Source: Stenurella melanura (lineage: Eukaryota > Arthropoda > Insecta > Coleoptera > Cerambycidae). From it: DNA of 64,000 bases. Position 1 is the first letter of the stretch. Every line of letters begins with the position of its first letter. The stretch is taken from the NCBI GenBank assembly GCA_963583905.1, contig OY757318.1, positions 83,136,142 to 83,200,141 on the forward strand, read 5' to 3'. The position numbers were made by a program, and so were the translations under genes. Under the pieces are notes generated by a model. That model was not told the DNA's origin, made no database searches, and saw only the letters and a program-made list of their open reading frames with translations. Below, one piece after another: positions 21,574 to 33,427 of the stretch.

Positions 21574-23094
21574 CAGACTGTCTATTTTACGAGGGCCACA
21601 CCAAATATCTCGCTTAATATCTATTGTAAAAGAATAAAGTTTTAGAAACAGTTATCCCATTTTTTGTGAGCTATATTTCAGTAAAAAGAAATTTGAAATC
21701 CATAGCCTACTTTATGAGATATATTACAAAAATAGGAAAACCACAAACGGTTATAGCTTCCTTATTTGAGGAGATACGAAAAAAGTTAAAGGAATGAAAG
21801 TTGACGGCAAAGACAATAAGAATAATAACTTGTAACAAAAAAATCGAAAAATGCAGTTGGCTTTGACATACGCTATTGTGCAAAAATGAAAAATACATAT
21901 CTCAAAGTAGGCCATGACGCCATTAATTCCGTTATTTTTTTCTCATTCCAACGATATAAAACATGTCACAGAAATTTTAACCGATAGTATCAATATTTAA
22001 TATTTTACGAATACCACAATTCATATAATTGAATCGTAACAATCAGCTGTGCCATAATAGTAAAAATTCACTTTATAATAATTATAATTCCGTAACTATT
22101 TATTACAATTTAATACAAACCAATAAATATCTCATAAATAAAAATACAAGTACAAAACGAACATCCAAAGAAAAAAACGAAAAACTATGTATAACAGTAC
22201 TACCTACTACTATATTGAAAAGAAATTGTGTGTATTTATTTTTCTAACTACAAATGCTCAAATTGTGCACCATGCATTCTGACACATAAACGTGCTCTAC
22301 GAGTCACGTCACGCATTAAATTTTGGAGCAAATGAACCGTGCGTTTTTAGATTTTGAACTAACTTCCTAAACATAGTTCGATTTGGCTGCGGAGCATCTG
22401 GGAAATCTATCTCCGTAAACCGTGACTGCCATCTCAGCGTCAAAATTGCACTGACAATAAATGCTAATCATATCGAATTTGTTATTATTGGTGTACACCA
22501 TAATTACTGATATAAAATTTGTCTTAGAACTCGACAACGCAACATACAACAGTGACAATCTGTCAAATTTATTAATAACTGTATACATTGTTTTTCACTA
22601 ATTATGGCACAGCTGATTGTTACGATTCAATTATATGAATTGTGGTATTCGTAAAATATTAAATATTGACACTATCGGTTAAAATTTCTGTGACATGTTT
22701 TATATCGTTGGAATGAGAAAAAAATAACGGAATTAATGGCGTCATGGCCTACTTTGAGATATGTATTTTTCATTTTTGCACAATAGCGTATGTCAAAGCC
22801 AACTGCATTTTTCGATTTTTTTGTTACACGTTATTATTTTTATTGTCTTTGCCGTCAACTTTCATTCCTTTAACTTTTTTCGTATCTCCTCAAATAAGGA
22901 AGCTATAACCGTTTGTGATTTTCCTATTTTTCAGGTTTTTGTAATATATCTCATAAAGTAGGCTATGGATTTCAAATTTCTTTTTGCTGAAATATAGCTC
23001 ACAAAAAATGGGATAACTGTTTCTAAAACTTTATTCTTCTACAATAGATATTAAGCGAGATATTTGGTGTGGCCCTCGTAAAATAAACAGTCTG
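21574..23094. mobile_element. Near-perfect foldback element related to mariner
   Basis: The ends CAGACTGTCTATTTTACG and CGTAAAATAAACAGTCTG are flanked by TA on both sides (21572-21573 and 23095-23096), the target duplication of Tc1/mariner elements. The arms, about 21574-22060 and 22595-23094, are nearly identical reverse complements, so the same 60-odd-codon frame appears once in each arm on opposite strands. The high arm identity suggests recent insertion or arm conversion. The loop carries a transposase N-terminus (see 22367-22500). Confidence 0.85.
22367..22500 (-). pseudogene. Mariner-like transposase N-terminus in the foldback loop
   Basis: Read on the minus strand, the frame contains MVYTNNNKFDMISIYCQCNF followed by AEMAVTVYGDRFP, then a stop. 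The pattern (MVYTxxExxDMIxIYGxCxxNAxxAxxxYxxRFP) is the helix-turn-helix start of mariner-like transposases of the DUF4817 type. The homologous start at 37262 reads MVYSEEEL. After the stop, KLVQNLKTHGSF-like text continues in another frame to about 22260, so ~80 residues of DNA-binding domain remain and the DDE domain is missing. It identifies the family that gave rise to the foldback. Confidence 0.65.
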
Positions 23095-23572
23095 TATATA
23101 TTCCAGAATATGTGGTATATGTGGAATTCTATTTTTGGTGTATACCTACATACGATATATCTATAATATTCACATAAATATATGCCTACGATAATATATT
23201 ATACTTCGTATAGAAATTTAAAAATCATCGTTTATTTGGAAATGCGGGCGGGTTTTTGCATCTTAATAATTTTTTTGTTAATAAACTTGTTAATAAACTT
23301 GTTAATAAACTTTTTATGAATTTTTAAATTTATATACGTAATCAGCGACCCCCAAAACCCCCCCTAAAAACATTCCAGCCATTTTGAATAGTTAGTCAGG
23401 AACTTATTCAATTGTTAACTTAATTTGTATATTTAACAATGTCGGAGGTTCGACCGACAAAATAAACTCTTAACTTTTCGACTTATGGACCCAAGAAGAT
23501 ATTTCAAAAAAATCAGTGAGGTATTGAACATTTTTTGGGTTTTTAAAAAATTTCGGTACAGACGGTAGACCT

Positions 23573-24440
23573 TTTTCATATAATTTATATAGATCCTAAT
23601 GCTGTGTTTTTGTTTGCTATTTAACAGGTATCAGGACGTTCACTTTCTTTCATGTACCTGTCTTCTGTTTAATGCAGTTTTAATTTTAGGAAATTTAATT
23701 AAATTTAAGAATTAATTAAGAATTAGGATTAATAAATTAATAGAACCTATATTTTCCCGGTGTGTTGGTATCTTCCTTCTCTGTCGCCTGACGCTATATT
23801 CTCTGTTTCACTTCTTAGAAAAAGCTTGGTATTGACTTGAGATAAGTCTTATGGTGTTATACAGGTTATATTACCAGATACCCCTTCTTTCATTGAACTA
23901 GTCAATATAGGGTTTTAAGTGATGCTATTATTCAACCAGTATTTTACCAGTCTTAGTAAAATATTAACTGTACGAAATAACCAGTCTCATGCTAATTTAT
24001 GTCAATTACTGTAGAATTTTCCACGCTTTAATTCAACACAATTTCGCACAATTTCTCAAAATTTTAACCGAGTTTTTCATAACTTCGTAGGAGTGAAAAT
24101 AAACCCGTCTGCATTCGATGCCATCCGAAACCGAACTTCTTGTCCGATTTTAGAGGTTACATTTAAATATTTACTTCTTTTAATTCTGAAGTTGCTCATA
24201 GTTTCTTTTTACCTTAAATGGATTTTATGTAGAATAAGCTGAATGATGCGACATAGTTATTTTCTCACAATAAATATCAAAATAACAGGAAACGCAGGGA
24301 TTCACAATTGTAGTATCTTACAACAGTTGTCATAATAAATGGGAAATGACTGAAACAGCTAACAACGTAAATAAGGTTTGCTTAGTCAGTTCTGTCATTT
24401 GCATGAAATGGACGACTAGTTATAGTCAAATACTGTCCAC
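23573..24440. other. No gene seen
   Basis: AT-rich sequence without a recognised exon or paired repeat. Confidence 0.4.
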
Positions 24441-24446
24441 GTCGAT

Positions 24447-24530
24447 GTTAGTAGTAGTTGAGAATGTAAAGTTTACGAGGCGTTAGACAGGGCTGTGTTC
24501 TGTCATCAATATCTACAGTGTGCTAAGGAT
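24447..24530 (+). pseudogene. Reverse-transcriptase scrap of a LINE
   Basis: One frame reads LRGVRQGCVLSS, the motif that precedes the YADD box in RTE-like and related LINE reverse transcriptases (usual form RGVRQGCVLSPLLFN). Only about 25 residues can be recognised before a stop. The adjoining 63-codon frame at 24520-24711 is not recognised. Confidence 0.4.
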
Positions 24531-25424
24531 TGACAGCTGTGAGTATACCTTGGAGACCGTGTTGACACTACCAGCAATTGCGCATACGAGATTCAGCGGA
24601 AGAGATAAGCGCAGATACGTCTTGAATATACTCTTATCCCGATACGAGAACTTAAGTAAGATTATTGGCGATTTTCCAAAGTTATCCCTGCAATCACATT
24701 TCCTGGCGTAGGTAATTGGCTGAAATACACCAGACGTTAAATAAATATTTTTAAAAACACTCCATTGCGATTATTATGCGTTATACAACGGAGAAAATAA
24801 ATAACAAGGTAGACAACTCGTCAGTTGAGCAAAAACGAAATGCTCGCTAATGGCCTGGTATTGTCCATCTATCTTTGTGTAGGAAACAAGGGTAATGGGC
24901 TGTTGTGAGGTGCGGTGAGATAAATAAATAAGGAAAACTGATAATTTAGTACTAATAAAGAAAATAAATACTTTTGAGAATCCAACCAGTGGAGTTATAA
25001 TAATAATAATTATTATAAATGTCTTTATTATTATATGTAATTACTGTTTTACTTAAAAGTTGACATATGAACCAACAGATGCGGGACGTAAAATTAATAT
25101 TTGGCACAGACCCGCTGTCATACAATGGTGATGACCATTTTACAAGTACATTTTTTTATAATCAAGTTTATTTATATACAGTGTGGTCCCGGATGGGGTA
25201 CCGCACTCATGTATACTTTCTTATTTGTTGGTGTTTAGAAAAAATATAATTTTTTATGAAAGTTGTACTTTTCCTGAGAAATCATGGGCAGGTGTCAGAT
25301 CTATGATAAAATATACAGCGTGTTCAAAAATGTAAAATTTTTATTAAACAAAGTGCTTTTATTGTTTGTTTAAATCTGTATTAACGTAATTGCTTAAAAA
25401 CTCGAGTAGTGCTTAAATACGCTG
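24531..25424. other. No gene seen
   Basis: It contains an ATAATAATAATTATTATAA microsatellite near 25000 and otherwise AT-rich sequence. Confidence 0.4.
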
Positions 25425-26165
25425 TTGATTGATTGATTGATTGATTTACCAGCGTATGGTGGGCATCGCTGTCAATTCCGGGCATCTATGAAGGTTCATT
25501 CCAACACGCAGCTTGGTAGTCCGTCGAACACGCCCAACGGACGCGACGGCCAAACCGCGTGCCGGAACCAAATCTCGGATGTTTTATATACCGCCAGGCC
25601 AGCTGCATACGCCGGGTTGGACATTGGACATGCTTGTTGTCAGCAGCGAGAGCCGCATGACGCACGTTGTGGGAATATAGGATGGGCAGTGTAGGTGTTT
25701 GAGAGATGGTTCTTTTAAGTTTCCATGCTTCTATTAAGTTTCCATTTGTCATCATCGTCTGGGGGTGTGGTGCAGTTGTTTGCGAGATGTTTCTTTTCAA
25801 TTTCCATGCTTCTCTGGCAGCTTTTATTTTTTGTTTTATTTTTGTATTTTTCCCCATTTTTTCCCTTTCATTTTTTATTTATTAACCGCTCCACAAGTAA
25901 ACATCCATCTACGGTGGAGTTGCGGGGAAGGGCCCTATCTCGCGGTAACAATTCTTTTTTTTGCGCGTTATGAGAAAGGAGGTCCGAAGGGATAGTTTGC
26001 TCACCCTGTATGTTGTTTCCTTGAAACAATCGGTTTCAATTTTGGGTAGCTTTTCCATTTCATCACCTAAATATTATGTTTATTACCTATATATTATGTT
26101 TAATATCTTTTCAATTTTGATCTCCAATTGTTTAAAATTTAATACAGACATAAATAAGCCAATCG
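25425..26165 (-). repeat. Dispersed (AATC)n-tailed retroelement, copy 1
   Basis: It shares most of its length with the copy at 35405-36090: a (TGAT)n run, GCCAGCGTATGGTGGGCAT-type start, TATATACCGCC, GGACATGCTTGTTGTCAGC, CGCTCCACA, GCCCTATCTCGCGG, GTTTCCTTGAAACAATCGG and ATTACCTATATATTATGTT. Read on the minus strand it ends in (AATC)n, like a LINE or SINE 3' tail. No reverse transcriptase is encoded. Open frames of 76-123 codons across it are shadows. Confidence 0.8.
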
Positions 26166-26654
26166 ACTCCGTGTCATTCAATAATAGACGAGACGCTTGA
26201 GGTATGAGTAGTGAGGTGTCGGATGGGTAAACAAAATTTTTGTATTACATTTTTAAATTATTTAGACGGTTTTAATGTTATTCGACTGTTCTGCATTATT
26301 TCCATTTTAACGGACATAGATACTGAGATTATTTGATATTATTTTCCAACAAAAACTAACTATTATTATATTAAAAATGGAAAATCAAGAAAAAGTTGTA
26401 ACAGTTTGGCGCCCCTCCGAGCCGGCGCCCCGGAAAGTTGCCCTTAAACCGCCCCCGTCCACTGTACAGACAGCGCGAATAAGAGCAATATAACTAGGGA
26501 GAGGGCTGTACCCGACAAGCAGGGAAGTATTTCTATTTGTTGAAAACCCAAGTTAAATTAAAAGCATCCCTTTCATCAAGTAATCACTACACCTCTTTTA
26601 ACTACTGCGGAAAACACATTTATATTAGGAATGATACTCTTGACTGTAGTATTT
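26166..26654. other. Unclassified; G+C-rich pocket
   Basis: Positions about 26400-26500 (GGCGCCCC..GCCGGCGCCCCGG) stand out as G+C-rich in an AT-rich region. Nothing was recognised in it. Confidence 0.35.
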
Positions 26655-27115
26655 GATTACAATTGTTAAATTCTGACTTAACAATTGTGAATTCCGACTT
26701 ACAATTGTGAATTCCGACTTACAATTGTGAATTCCGAGTTACAGTTATAAATTCTGAGAACCCATTGTGAATTCCGACTTAACAATTGTGAATCCCGACT
26801 TACAATTGTGAATTCCGAGTTACAATTGTGAATTCCGAGAACCAATTGTGAATTCCGACTTACAATTGTGAATTCCGACATACAATTGTGAATTCCGAGT
26901 TACAATTGTGAATTCCGACTTACAATTGTGAATTCCGACGTACAGTGGTGAATTCCGACTTAAATTGTGGATTCCGAGTTACAATTGTGAATTCCGACTT
27001 ACAATTGTGAATTCCGACTTAAAGTGGTAAATTCCGACTTACAATTGTGGATTCCGAGTTACAATTGTGAATTCTGAGATCCAATTGTGAATACCGACTT
27101 ACAATTGTGAAGAAA
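26655..27115. repeat. 20-bp minisatellite, about 23 copies
   Basis: The unit is ACAATTGTGAATTCCGACTT with common variants ending GAGTT, GAGAACC or GACGT. Each unit contains two palindromes, CAATTG and GAATTC, separated by two bases. The minus-strand frame over it repeats SEFTIV/SRNSQL and is not a gene. Confidence 0.95.
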
Positions 27116-27652
27116 AGAAACATTGAATAGCGTGACCTTTCTACGCTTTCGGATGTTTTATGATCTTTTCCTAAGCGAAATCCTTCAATTTTCTTGTTTA
27201 GAGTTCAAGAGTAGCCGCATTGTCATCATTGTATTCCTTCTTTGCCTCTTTTATATTATTGTCATTTCCAGCGGTATCGATTTTTTAAATTATTTTGCGA
27301 ACTGCTCTGAGAGTTAAAGCAATATTTGGACACTTTATATTAAAAATTTGAATTGCTTAAAGATCCCATAATATTTTACTATATGAATTCGTTGCTCCTG
27401 GGTTAGCATTGTTAATTAAAATTAATCGGTCTACAGCTGATGAAAGTAGATATTTTGATTACTTTGGCACTGACAGAAAATATCCATAGTAATATTCAAT
27501 TGAATTTAGCTTGCACATTCTTGAAAATTATTGGATATTTCTATTTTTAGTTTATTTTGCTTTTTACTTCTTATATGTATATGTATTTTCGTATTATTTT
27601 TGCCTTCACAAAATAAAATAGTTACATCATCGCTATGCGAGGTTTATTTTCT
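27116..27652. other. No confident gene
   Basis: Frames of 64 codons at 27123-27317 and 27531-27725 are hydrophobic and T-rich, as expected by chance here. No repeat pairs were noticed. Confidence 0.35.
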
Positions 27653-27660
27653 GTGGAATG

Positions 27661-29172
27661 CAGAGCTGGGCACTACTTCAAGTAAAAGTAGTATACATTG
27701 TACTTCAATTACTTTTTTAACTTGAAGTATTTTACTTCAAATACCTGAAGAAATGAATACTTGGTACTTGATACTTGCAGATATTTTAGAATAGTACTTA
27801 GTACTTGTTAAACGAAATGACAATACTTGAAGTACTTTACAATTTACTTCAAGTATTTAAAATACTTGATTACTACCTCAAGTACCTTAAGTACTGCAAG
27901 TAAGTTTACAATCCAGTTGAAACCTGCAGAGAGCGATATTCGTAAAGAGCATTTGCCTTTAGTTTATATTAGACAGTACAGTATAACACTTTAAGACCAG
28001 GCGGAAAATTTTCGTTGTCAATGCTCATTGCTGGAAAACCAAATGACAACATTTTCTGCTTGCCTGTTTTCCAGATTCTTGGAAAAAAATTGGACGTTTG
28101 GCCAAAAACGCGCCAAAACTGGTGCTTTCCAAAAAGAAATTTTGGCACCTTCTTCAAACTTCATTTTTTCTCAGTGTAACTCCCCCAAACCACCCCCAAA
28201 ACATTCAAATACCGTCAAATACCAATTATTATGTAATGACCGAGAAATTATCCTTTTTAACATAACAAAGTATTTGAATGTGTTTTTACATTGAGAATGA
28301 AATGTTGGCATTCATAAAGACACTATTCTTTGGTACAGAAACTATAAGTTTGAGAAGGTGCCAACATTTTTTTTTTTTTTTGAAAAGCACCAGATTTGGC
28401 CTGTGTTTGGCCAAAATTCCAATTTTTTATCAAAAATCTGGCAAATAGGCAAGCAGAAAATGTTGGCATATGATTTTGCAGCAATGAGCATTGAAAATGA
28501 AAGTTATACTATTATTACGTTCCCTTTTCACTAGCACCAAAAGTGTTATAATCTGTTTCACAATTGAATATTTTCTGGGGCGGCTAACGCCAAAATGGGC
28601 AGGGGTGCAGATCTGACTCACATAAGATAAAAGACTCAGAAAAATATGTGCTAAAAGATAACATCAATGATAACTATGTTATATCCCAGGCCCCTTATAT
28701 CGAGCTATCTACTAGACTATAATATTCTAGACATTTTCTTACTTATTTTAGAATACGTTAATGGAATAGCATGTTATGTTTTTTTAGGAAAATTGTCTCA
28801 TTAAGTAAATAAATAGAGCATATTCAAAAAACTATCATTATTTAAATTTACTCTAAACATAAAAAAATATGTCAATGTACATAAATATTTACACATAAAG
28901 ATTGGTTGTAAATTTTACTTTTAGACAGTACTTGATACTTGATACAAGAAAATACTTGAAGTATTTACATGTACTTGTTAGAATTAAATGACTAATTGAA
29001 GTAGTACAAGTAGTACTTACACCCAAAATTGTGAGTACTACCTCGAAGTACTTGATACTTGAAGTATTCTGCTTTTTGAAAAGTAGTTGATACTTGATGC
29101 AACAAGTACCCTAACTAACTATTTGGTACTTGATACTTGAAGTAGTTTAAATGAGTACTTTGCCCAGCTCTG
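27661..29172. mobile_element. hAT-type non-autonomous element, 1.5 kb
   Basis: The ends CAGAGCTGGGCACTACTTC and TACTTTGCCCAGCTCTG are inverted and match the CAGxGCTGGGCA signature of hAT elements. They are flanked by an 8-bp duplication, GTGGAATG (27653-27660) and GTGAAATG (29173-29180), with one mismatch. The subterminal regions (27670-27905 and 28925-29165) are packed with TACTTGAAGTA-like words in both orientations, typical of hAT transposase-binding arrays. There is no transposase. Confidence 0.85.
28005..28500. repeat. Inverted repeat inside the hAT-type element
   Basis: TCAATGCTCATTGCTGG..ATTTTCTGCTTGCC near 28018-28062 is mirrored by GGCAAGCAGAAAATG..CAATGAGCATTGA near 28446-28493. 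GGCCAAAA blocks pair further in. It may be a nested MITE or an inner foldback; a T-run of ~18 lies at 28365. Confidence 0.6.
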
Positions 29173-29238
29173 GTGAAATGTGATCGTTGCCCTTTTTTCA
29201 CTTAATGCCAGGGACACACTGTAGGATGTGTTCGTGGA

Positions 29239-29573
29239 CCAGATGCCTCTCGGGAAATTTTACCTTGACATCACATCACTAGGAGGAACTATTTCTGCAA
29301 AATACTTAAAAATTTTTTTCTCTAATAAAGTAATCCATTCTTTTGATTTTTATGTATTATGCGATAGATGTACCAAACGGAAATTAAACAAGAAATTATT
29401 GGGTATTTGTTTAGGGTAATATACCAAAATATTCAAATTAAAAATTTTGAAACATTAATTTATTCATATTAAAAACCAGAGGGGGTGGGGGTGTAATATC
29501 TTGCAGAATAGTTCCTGTTAGTAATATGATGTCAAGGTAAAAATATCAGCCTAATTTCCCGTTGGGCATCTGG
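29239..29573. mobile_element. Palindromic MITE with CCAGATGCC termini
   Basis: CCAGATGCCTCTCGGGAAAT at the left is mirrored by ATTTCCCGTTGGGCATCTGG at the right; TTACCTTGACATCA and TGATGTCAAGGTAA form the next paired block. It is ~335 bp with no coding sequence. A related fragment is at 3845-3925. Confidence 0.8.
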
Positions 29574-30382
29574 CCCATGCTTACCCTACTACAGTATTTG
29601 TAAGAAAGCCACTATTAGTAACATTAGATGCAAATTAAGCGATATTTTTACATAGGCATTTTCTTCATTTTTATGAAGTATAGAGAATTTCAACTCAAAG
29701 CGGAAATATCGTAACAAATTACGACACCTGTGTCAACAACTGTTAGTTAAAACATGTTAAATAATACAGAAATTCTATTATTAACACAATTATTGCAGTT
29801 CTAGACGAACTAAAACTTCATGACCTCTAAAGTTAAAATAGGATTAATAGGGAGTGCTGAAATATCGCTTGAATATTATCAAATTAAATATTTATTTACC
29901 TCGGTACGTTACCGGCTTGTAATGGGAAAATAAGGAAATTGAAGTGAGTCATCCCTATGGGTTTTCTATTAATCTATAATTCCCTAGATATTATGCCGGC
30001 ATCCGTTCATTTTAATATTTGATATTAAACGTAACAAGTATTTATGTACAGAGCTTTTAACATTGGAAATGTTAATGTTCGCGGATAGCGTATAGATTAA
30101 AAGTTACGAGTTTTTTCCAAGGCCGTCGACATGAAAGTGTCAATGTCAGTTGATGTAATACTGAGCGAGAGCTTGTTACTAGGTGGGAAGCGATGCGGTG
30201 TAGTCGGTCAGCGCCGATCAATATTGTACCGCCGGTTCAACAAAAGACGGTACGGAGAGAGCAAATCTTGTAGCATCAAGCCGGGACGCATTAGTGCTGC
30301 TGCGGCGGACGAATAAAGAAACGTGATATCATTTGTCTCACTATTTATTCCTTGCCCTAGTATTCATCATCAGTCGTACGGT
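29574..30382. other. Mostly unclassified; G+C-rich patch at 30122-30320
   Basis: A 61-codon frame at 30131-30316 (+) sits in a G+C-rich patch (GTCGACATGAAAGTGTC..GCTGCGGCGGACG). Composition suggests a conserved exon or promoter, but no protein family was recognised and the frame ends without a splice donor. No repeats were seen. Confidence 0.3.
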
Positions 30383-30455
30383 TGACGCATAGGTAATGTT
30401 CTCGCTTACAGTTCGAAAGGTTCCGGGTTCAAGTTCCTATACCTGCTGATTTTTT
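30383..30455 (+). tRNA. tRNA-like sequence or SINE head (degenerate)
   Basis: GACGCATAGG (box A-like) is followed ~45 bases later by GGGTTCAAGTTCC (box B-like), then by a run of nine or more T, a Pol III terminator. The cloverleaf stems do not close well, so it is a tRNA pseudogene or the head of a tRNA-derived SINE, not a functional tRNA. The anticodon could not be assigned. Confidence 0.35.
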
Positions 30456-31042
30456 TTTTTAATTTTGTGGCGATTAATATATTTTTTCACAAATTATTTT
30501 CTATGGTTTCTTTAGATTAGGTTAGTAGGTTTTTATTCTGATAAAAACTTTCCTAGAAATCATAATTTCTGAAGCTATCCCTGGACTATATATTAATGGG
30601 GTTATTATACTTGTGTAAAGTACGATTATTTAATGGAAGCTGGAAGACATGTCTACGGAACATATCACACAGTATAAACAAGAGAATATGACAACGACCG
30701 CATTTAAATCATTCAAATTATCGCGTCATGCTGTGATAAGAGTTACGTAGACGAAAACAACAATGGTAAAAGAGATTTAACAAATGTAACTAATACCAAT
30801 TGTGACGCAGTCGATGCACCTTTAGAGCTCACGTGAATTAAATGATTACGTTGTTTTATTTTACAATATCTACTTCCGCGTAGCAAGCAGTAATCCTATA
30901 CCTTCCGTGCTGATACTATACCTAGAAACTATTTACAGAGACTAGGTTAGTAGGTCATGGAAATCGTTTTTCAAATTTGTCACTAGTCGCAGTCGCAGCA
31001 GTTAGATGATAAAAGTGTGTCGAACGCCAGTGTAATAGTTTT
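30456..31042. other. No gene seen
   Basis: No exon or paired repeat was recognised. Confidence 0.4.
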
Positions 31043-31100
31043 GCTTGTTATAGTCCAGTCAGTAAAGGCAAAAAAAGGGCAAAACCTCGAACTCCAGTCA

Positions 31101-32592
31101 TAGTACAGGCAATGTAGGCAAAATGTTGAAAAAACCTCGCAAAAATTAATAGAAGGATCATCTCTGGGATTTAAGTAGGTAATAACCTGTAGAATGGAAT
31201 GATGCATTATTTGTACTTCCGAGTTCCGGGAAAATTGAAGAAAATTTGGAAAAACTTTTGATTTTCGGTTTTTTTCTCTAGCGGCTAAAATAATGAAAAT
31301 AGAGAAAGGGTTTCAACAAAAGTTTAGCTCGTCTCTCCCTCTACAAAAAGGGTCATTACCATTTTTTGTCTTACTTAAGCCGTTTAGGAGATTAATCCAG
31401 TTTCCCACTTATAGTTTTGAGCCGCTCCGAAATGCGCGGAAAATGAGAATTCTCAGGGATTTTCGTACGACCGTACACATCGATCGATAATTCTTTCTAT
31501 TCAGAGCCGCTAAAAAAATTAAAATAACATAAAATGCAGAAAAAGGCATCAGCTTTAATGTGGAGCTAATCACAAAATCCATATAAATTTTTATCATGGA
31601 GAAAAAAGTGTTAGAAGATGGCTTAGTAAACTTTATGCAGTTGATTTATTCACATTTTTGAGTTTTATGAATCCTCCCTATTTCTCCCGTAACAATGGGT
31701 GCTTTTCCATTCCACGCACTTTAATCTATATTTCGTGAAAATCTCATTGAAGAATGTTAAGAAACAAATAAGTTGTATATGTTTTACTGCATAATTGTGC
31801 ATTTTCTGAACGTGTATGAATAATGTAGACAAATTCAAAAAGTACTGCACGCATTTAAAAAACTCTAAAGTCATTCCAAAGAATATGTTTTATTGTACTT
31901 ATAATCCAAAAATTAAGGCTGTGATATTATTATTAATTAAGATATAGCGAATTGAACTCTAAAATTAGGAGGTATATTTCTCCAACAAAAGTAATTGCAA
32001 TAAAATGTTAATTGGATTAATATATCATTATATATAGGAATATATCAGCAAAATTAATTATCACTCTAACTACTCCCGGCAAAGATATGAATAAATCTGT
32101 GGATCAACTGTACAAAGTTTACTAAGCCATCTTCTAACACTTTTTCTCTATGATAAAATTCGTTATGAATTTTGTGAATAGTTCGGCATTAAAGCTGAGA
32201 CTTTTATCTACATGTTATTTTCATCTGAATAGTAAGAATGAGCCCGGTCGTACGAAACTCCCGGAGAACTATCATTTTTCGTGCATTTCGAAGCGGCTCA
32301 AAACTAAGTGGAAAACTCAATTTATCTTCTAAACGGCTTAAGTAAGACAAAAATCTGTAAAGACCTTTTTTGTAGAGAAAGAGACGAGTTACACTTTTCA
32401 TTATTTTGGCCGCTAAAGCAAAAAAAAAAAAAGAATTAAAAAGTGTTTTCAAATTTTTTTTTAATTTTCCCGGAACTTGGAAGTGCAAAGAATGCACCAT
32501 CTCATTCTCCAGGTTATTGCCTACTTAAATCCCGGATATGATGCTTTTATTAATTTTTGTTACCCTAAATGGCTAATTTGCCTGTACTATTA
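31101..32592. mobile_element. Foldback element inserted in the left end of the 5.5-kb element
   Basis: The ends GTACAGGCAA and TTGCCTGTAC are flanked by TA. The arms, about 31103-31635 and 32105-32590, pair with modest divergence: for example GAAGATGGCTTAGTAAAC near 31613 and GTTTACTAAGCCATCTTC near 32117. The ~470-bp loop is AT-rich and non-coding. The outer element's terminal repeat resumes exactly after it. Confidence 0.8.
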
Positions 32593-33427
32593 GGAAAGAT
32601 CGATTTTCGTGAAATAAATTGCATTCGATTGGTAATTGATAGTATTGTAAAGTCTACATGGTCCGAAGGTGTGCTTCTTTACCCTGGGGGTGGATGTCAC
32701 CCCTCCAACTAGTACACCCAAAATAACCACTGAAATCAATAGGAGGGGATGAATTCTAAGAAAAAATTGTTCTATTGAATTTTTTCGATAAATCAGTGTT
32801 TTTCGAATTATTCGTCATCAGCAGCAAAAATGAAGCTAATAAAATAACAAATCTATAATTTATTTTTTAAATTTCTGTAGATGCATTACGGACCGGGTTA
32901 TGGCGCGTTGAAGGTAACTGTTTGTTCGCCGAAAACTGAATTCGAACTTTGCAACGTTAAATAATGAAAACACGACGAATTTTTGGAGCAAAACTTGTTA
33001 GACCTTTTTTAAAGTACTTGAAAATGCCTTTAGAATTAGCATAAAAATTTACGGAGTTATGATGAAAATAAAATGGTTGTCTCGTTTTCTCGGAGAAAAC
33101 TTCAATGGCTTCACCGCAAGAATTGACATTAAACGCAATCCATTTACAGTTCGCTTTATTTGGCTACTAATAATATGTTCTAGAAGTTTGAACGGTTTAG
33201 AATACCTAAAACCTAAAAAAAGCTTGATTCAACTTTGAAATGATTTTTTAAATTTCTCAAAAAATTTTCTTTTTTTCATAATAACTCAAAAACTAAAGAA
33301 TATACGCAAATACTGCAAGAGTACAAAAATTTAGGGTATGTTTTGCAAAAAGAAAAGTTTTTTTATTTCTCTAAGATGAAAATTAGATATGTTAAAAATT
33401 AATTTAAAATGGAACGATAAAACCCCC

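Larger units (their letters stand above)
20045..23572. mobile_element. Composite DNA element with ~250-bp inverted ends, hosting repeats and a foldback
   Basis: The left arm, about 20045-20290, and right arm, about 23330-23572, are reverse complements; for example AAACCCAAAAAATGTTCAAT near 20068 against its complement near 23523, and CCTCCGACATTGTTAAATA near 20168 against its complement near 23430. Inside are ~166-bp repeats (20195-20480), the 178-bp array (20785-21440) and a complete younger foldback at 21574-23094. No transposase is seen in the outer element itself. Confidence 0.7.

Noticed and set aside
21707..22961. Two identical-looking ~63-66-codon proteins on opposite strands (MYFSFLHNSVC..)
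   Set aside because: They are the two arms of the foldback at 21574-23094, not duplicate genes.
26655..27115. CRISPR-like array of 20-bp repeats
   Set aside because: There are no unique spacers; it is a head-to-tail minisatellite in a eukaryotic genome.
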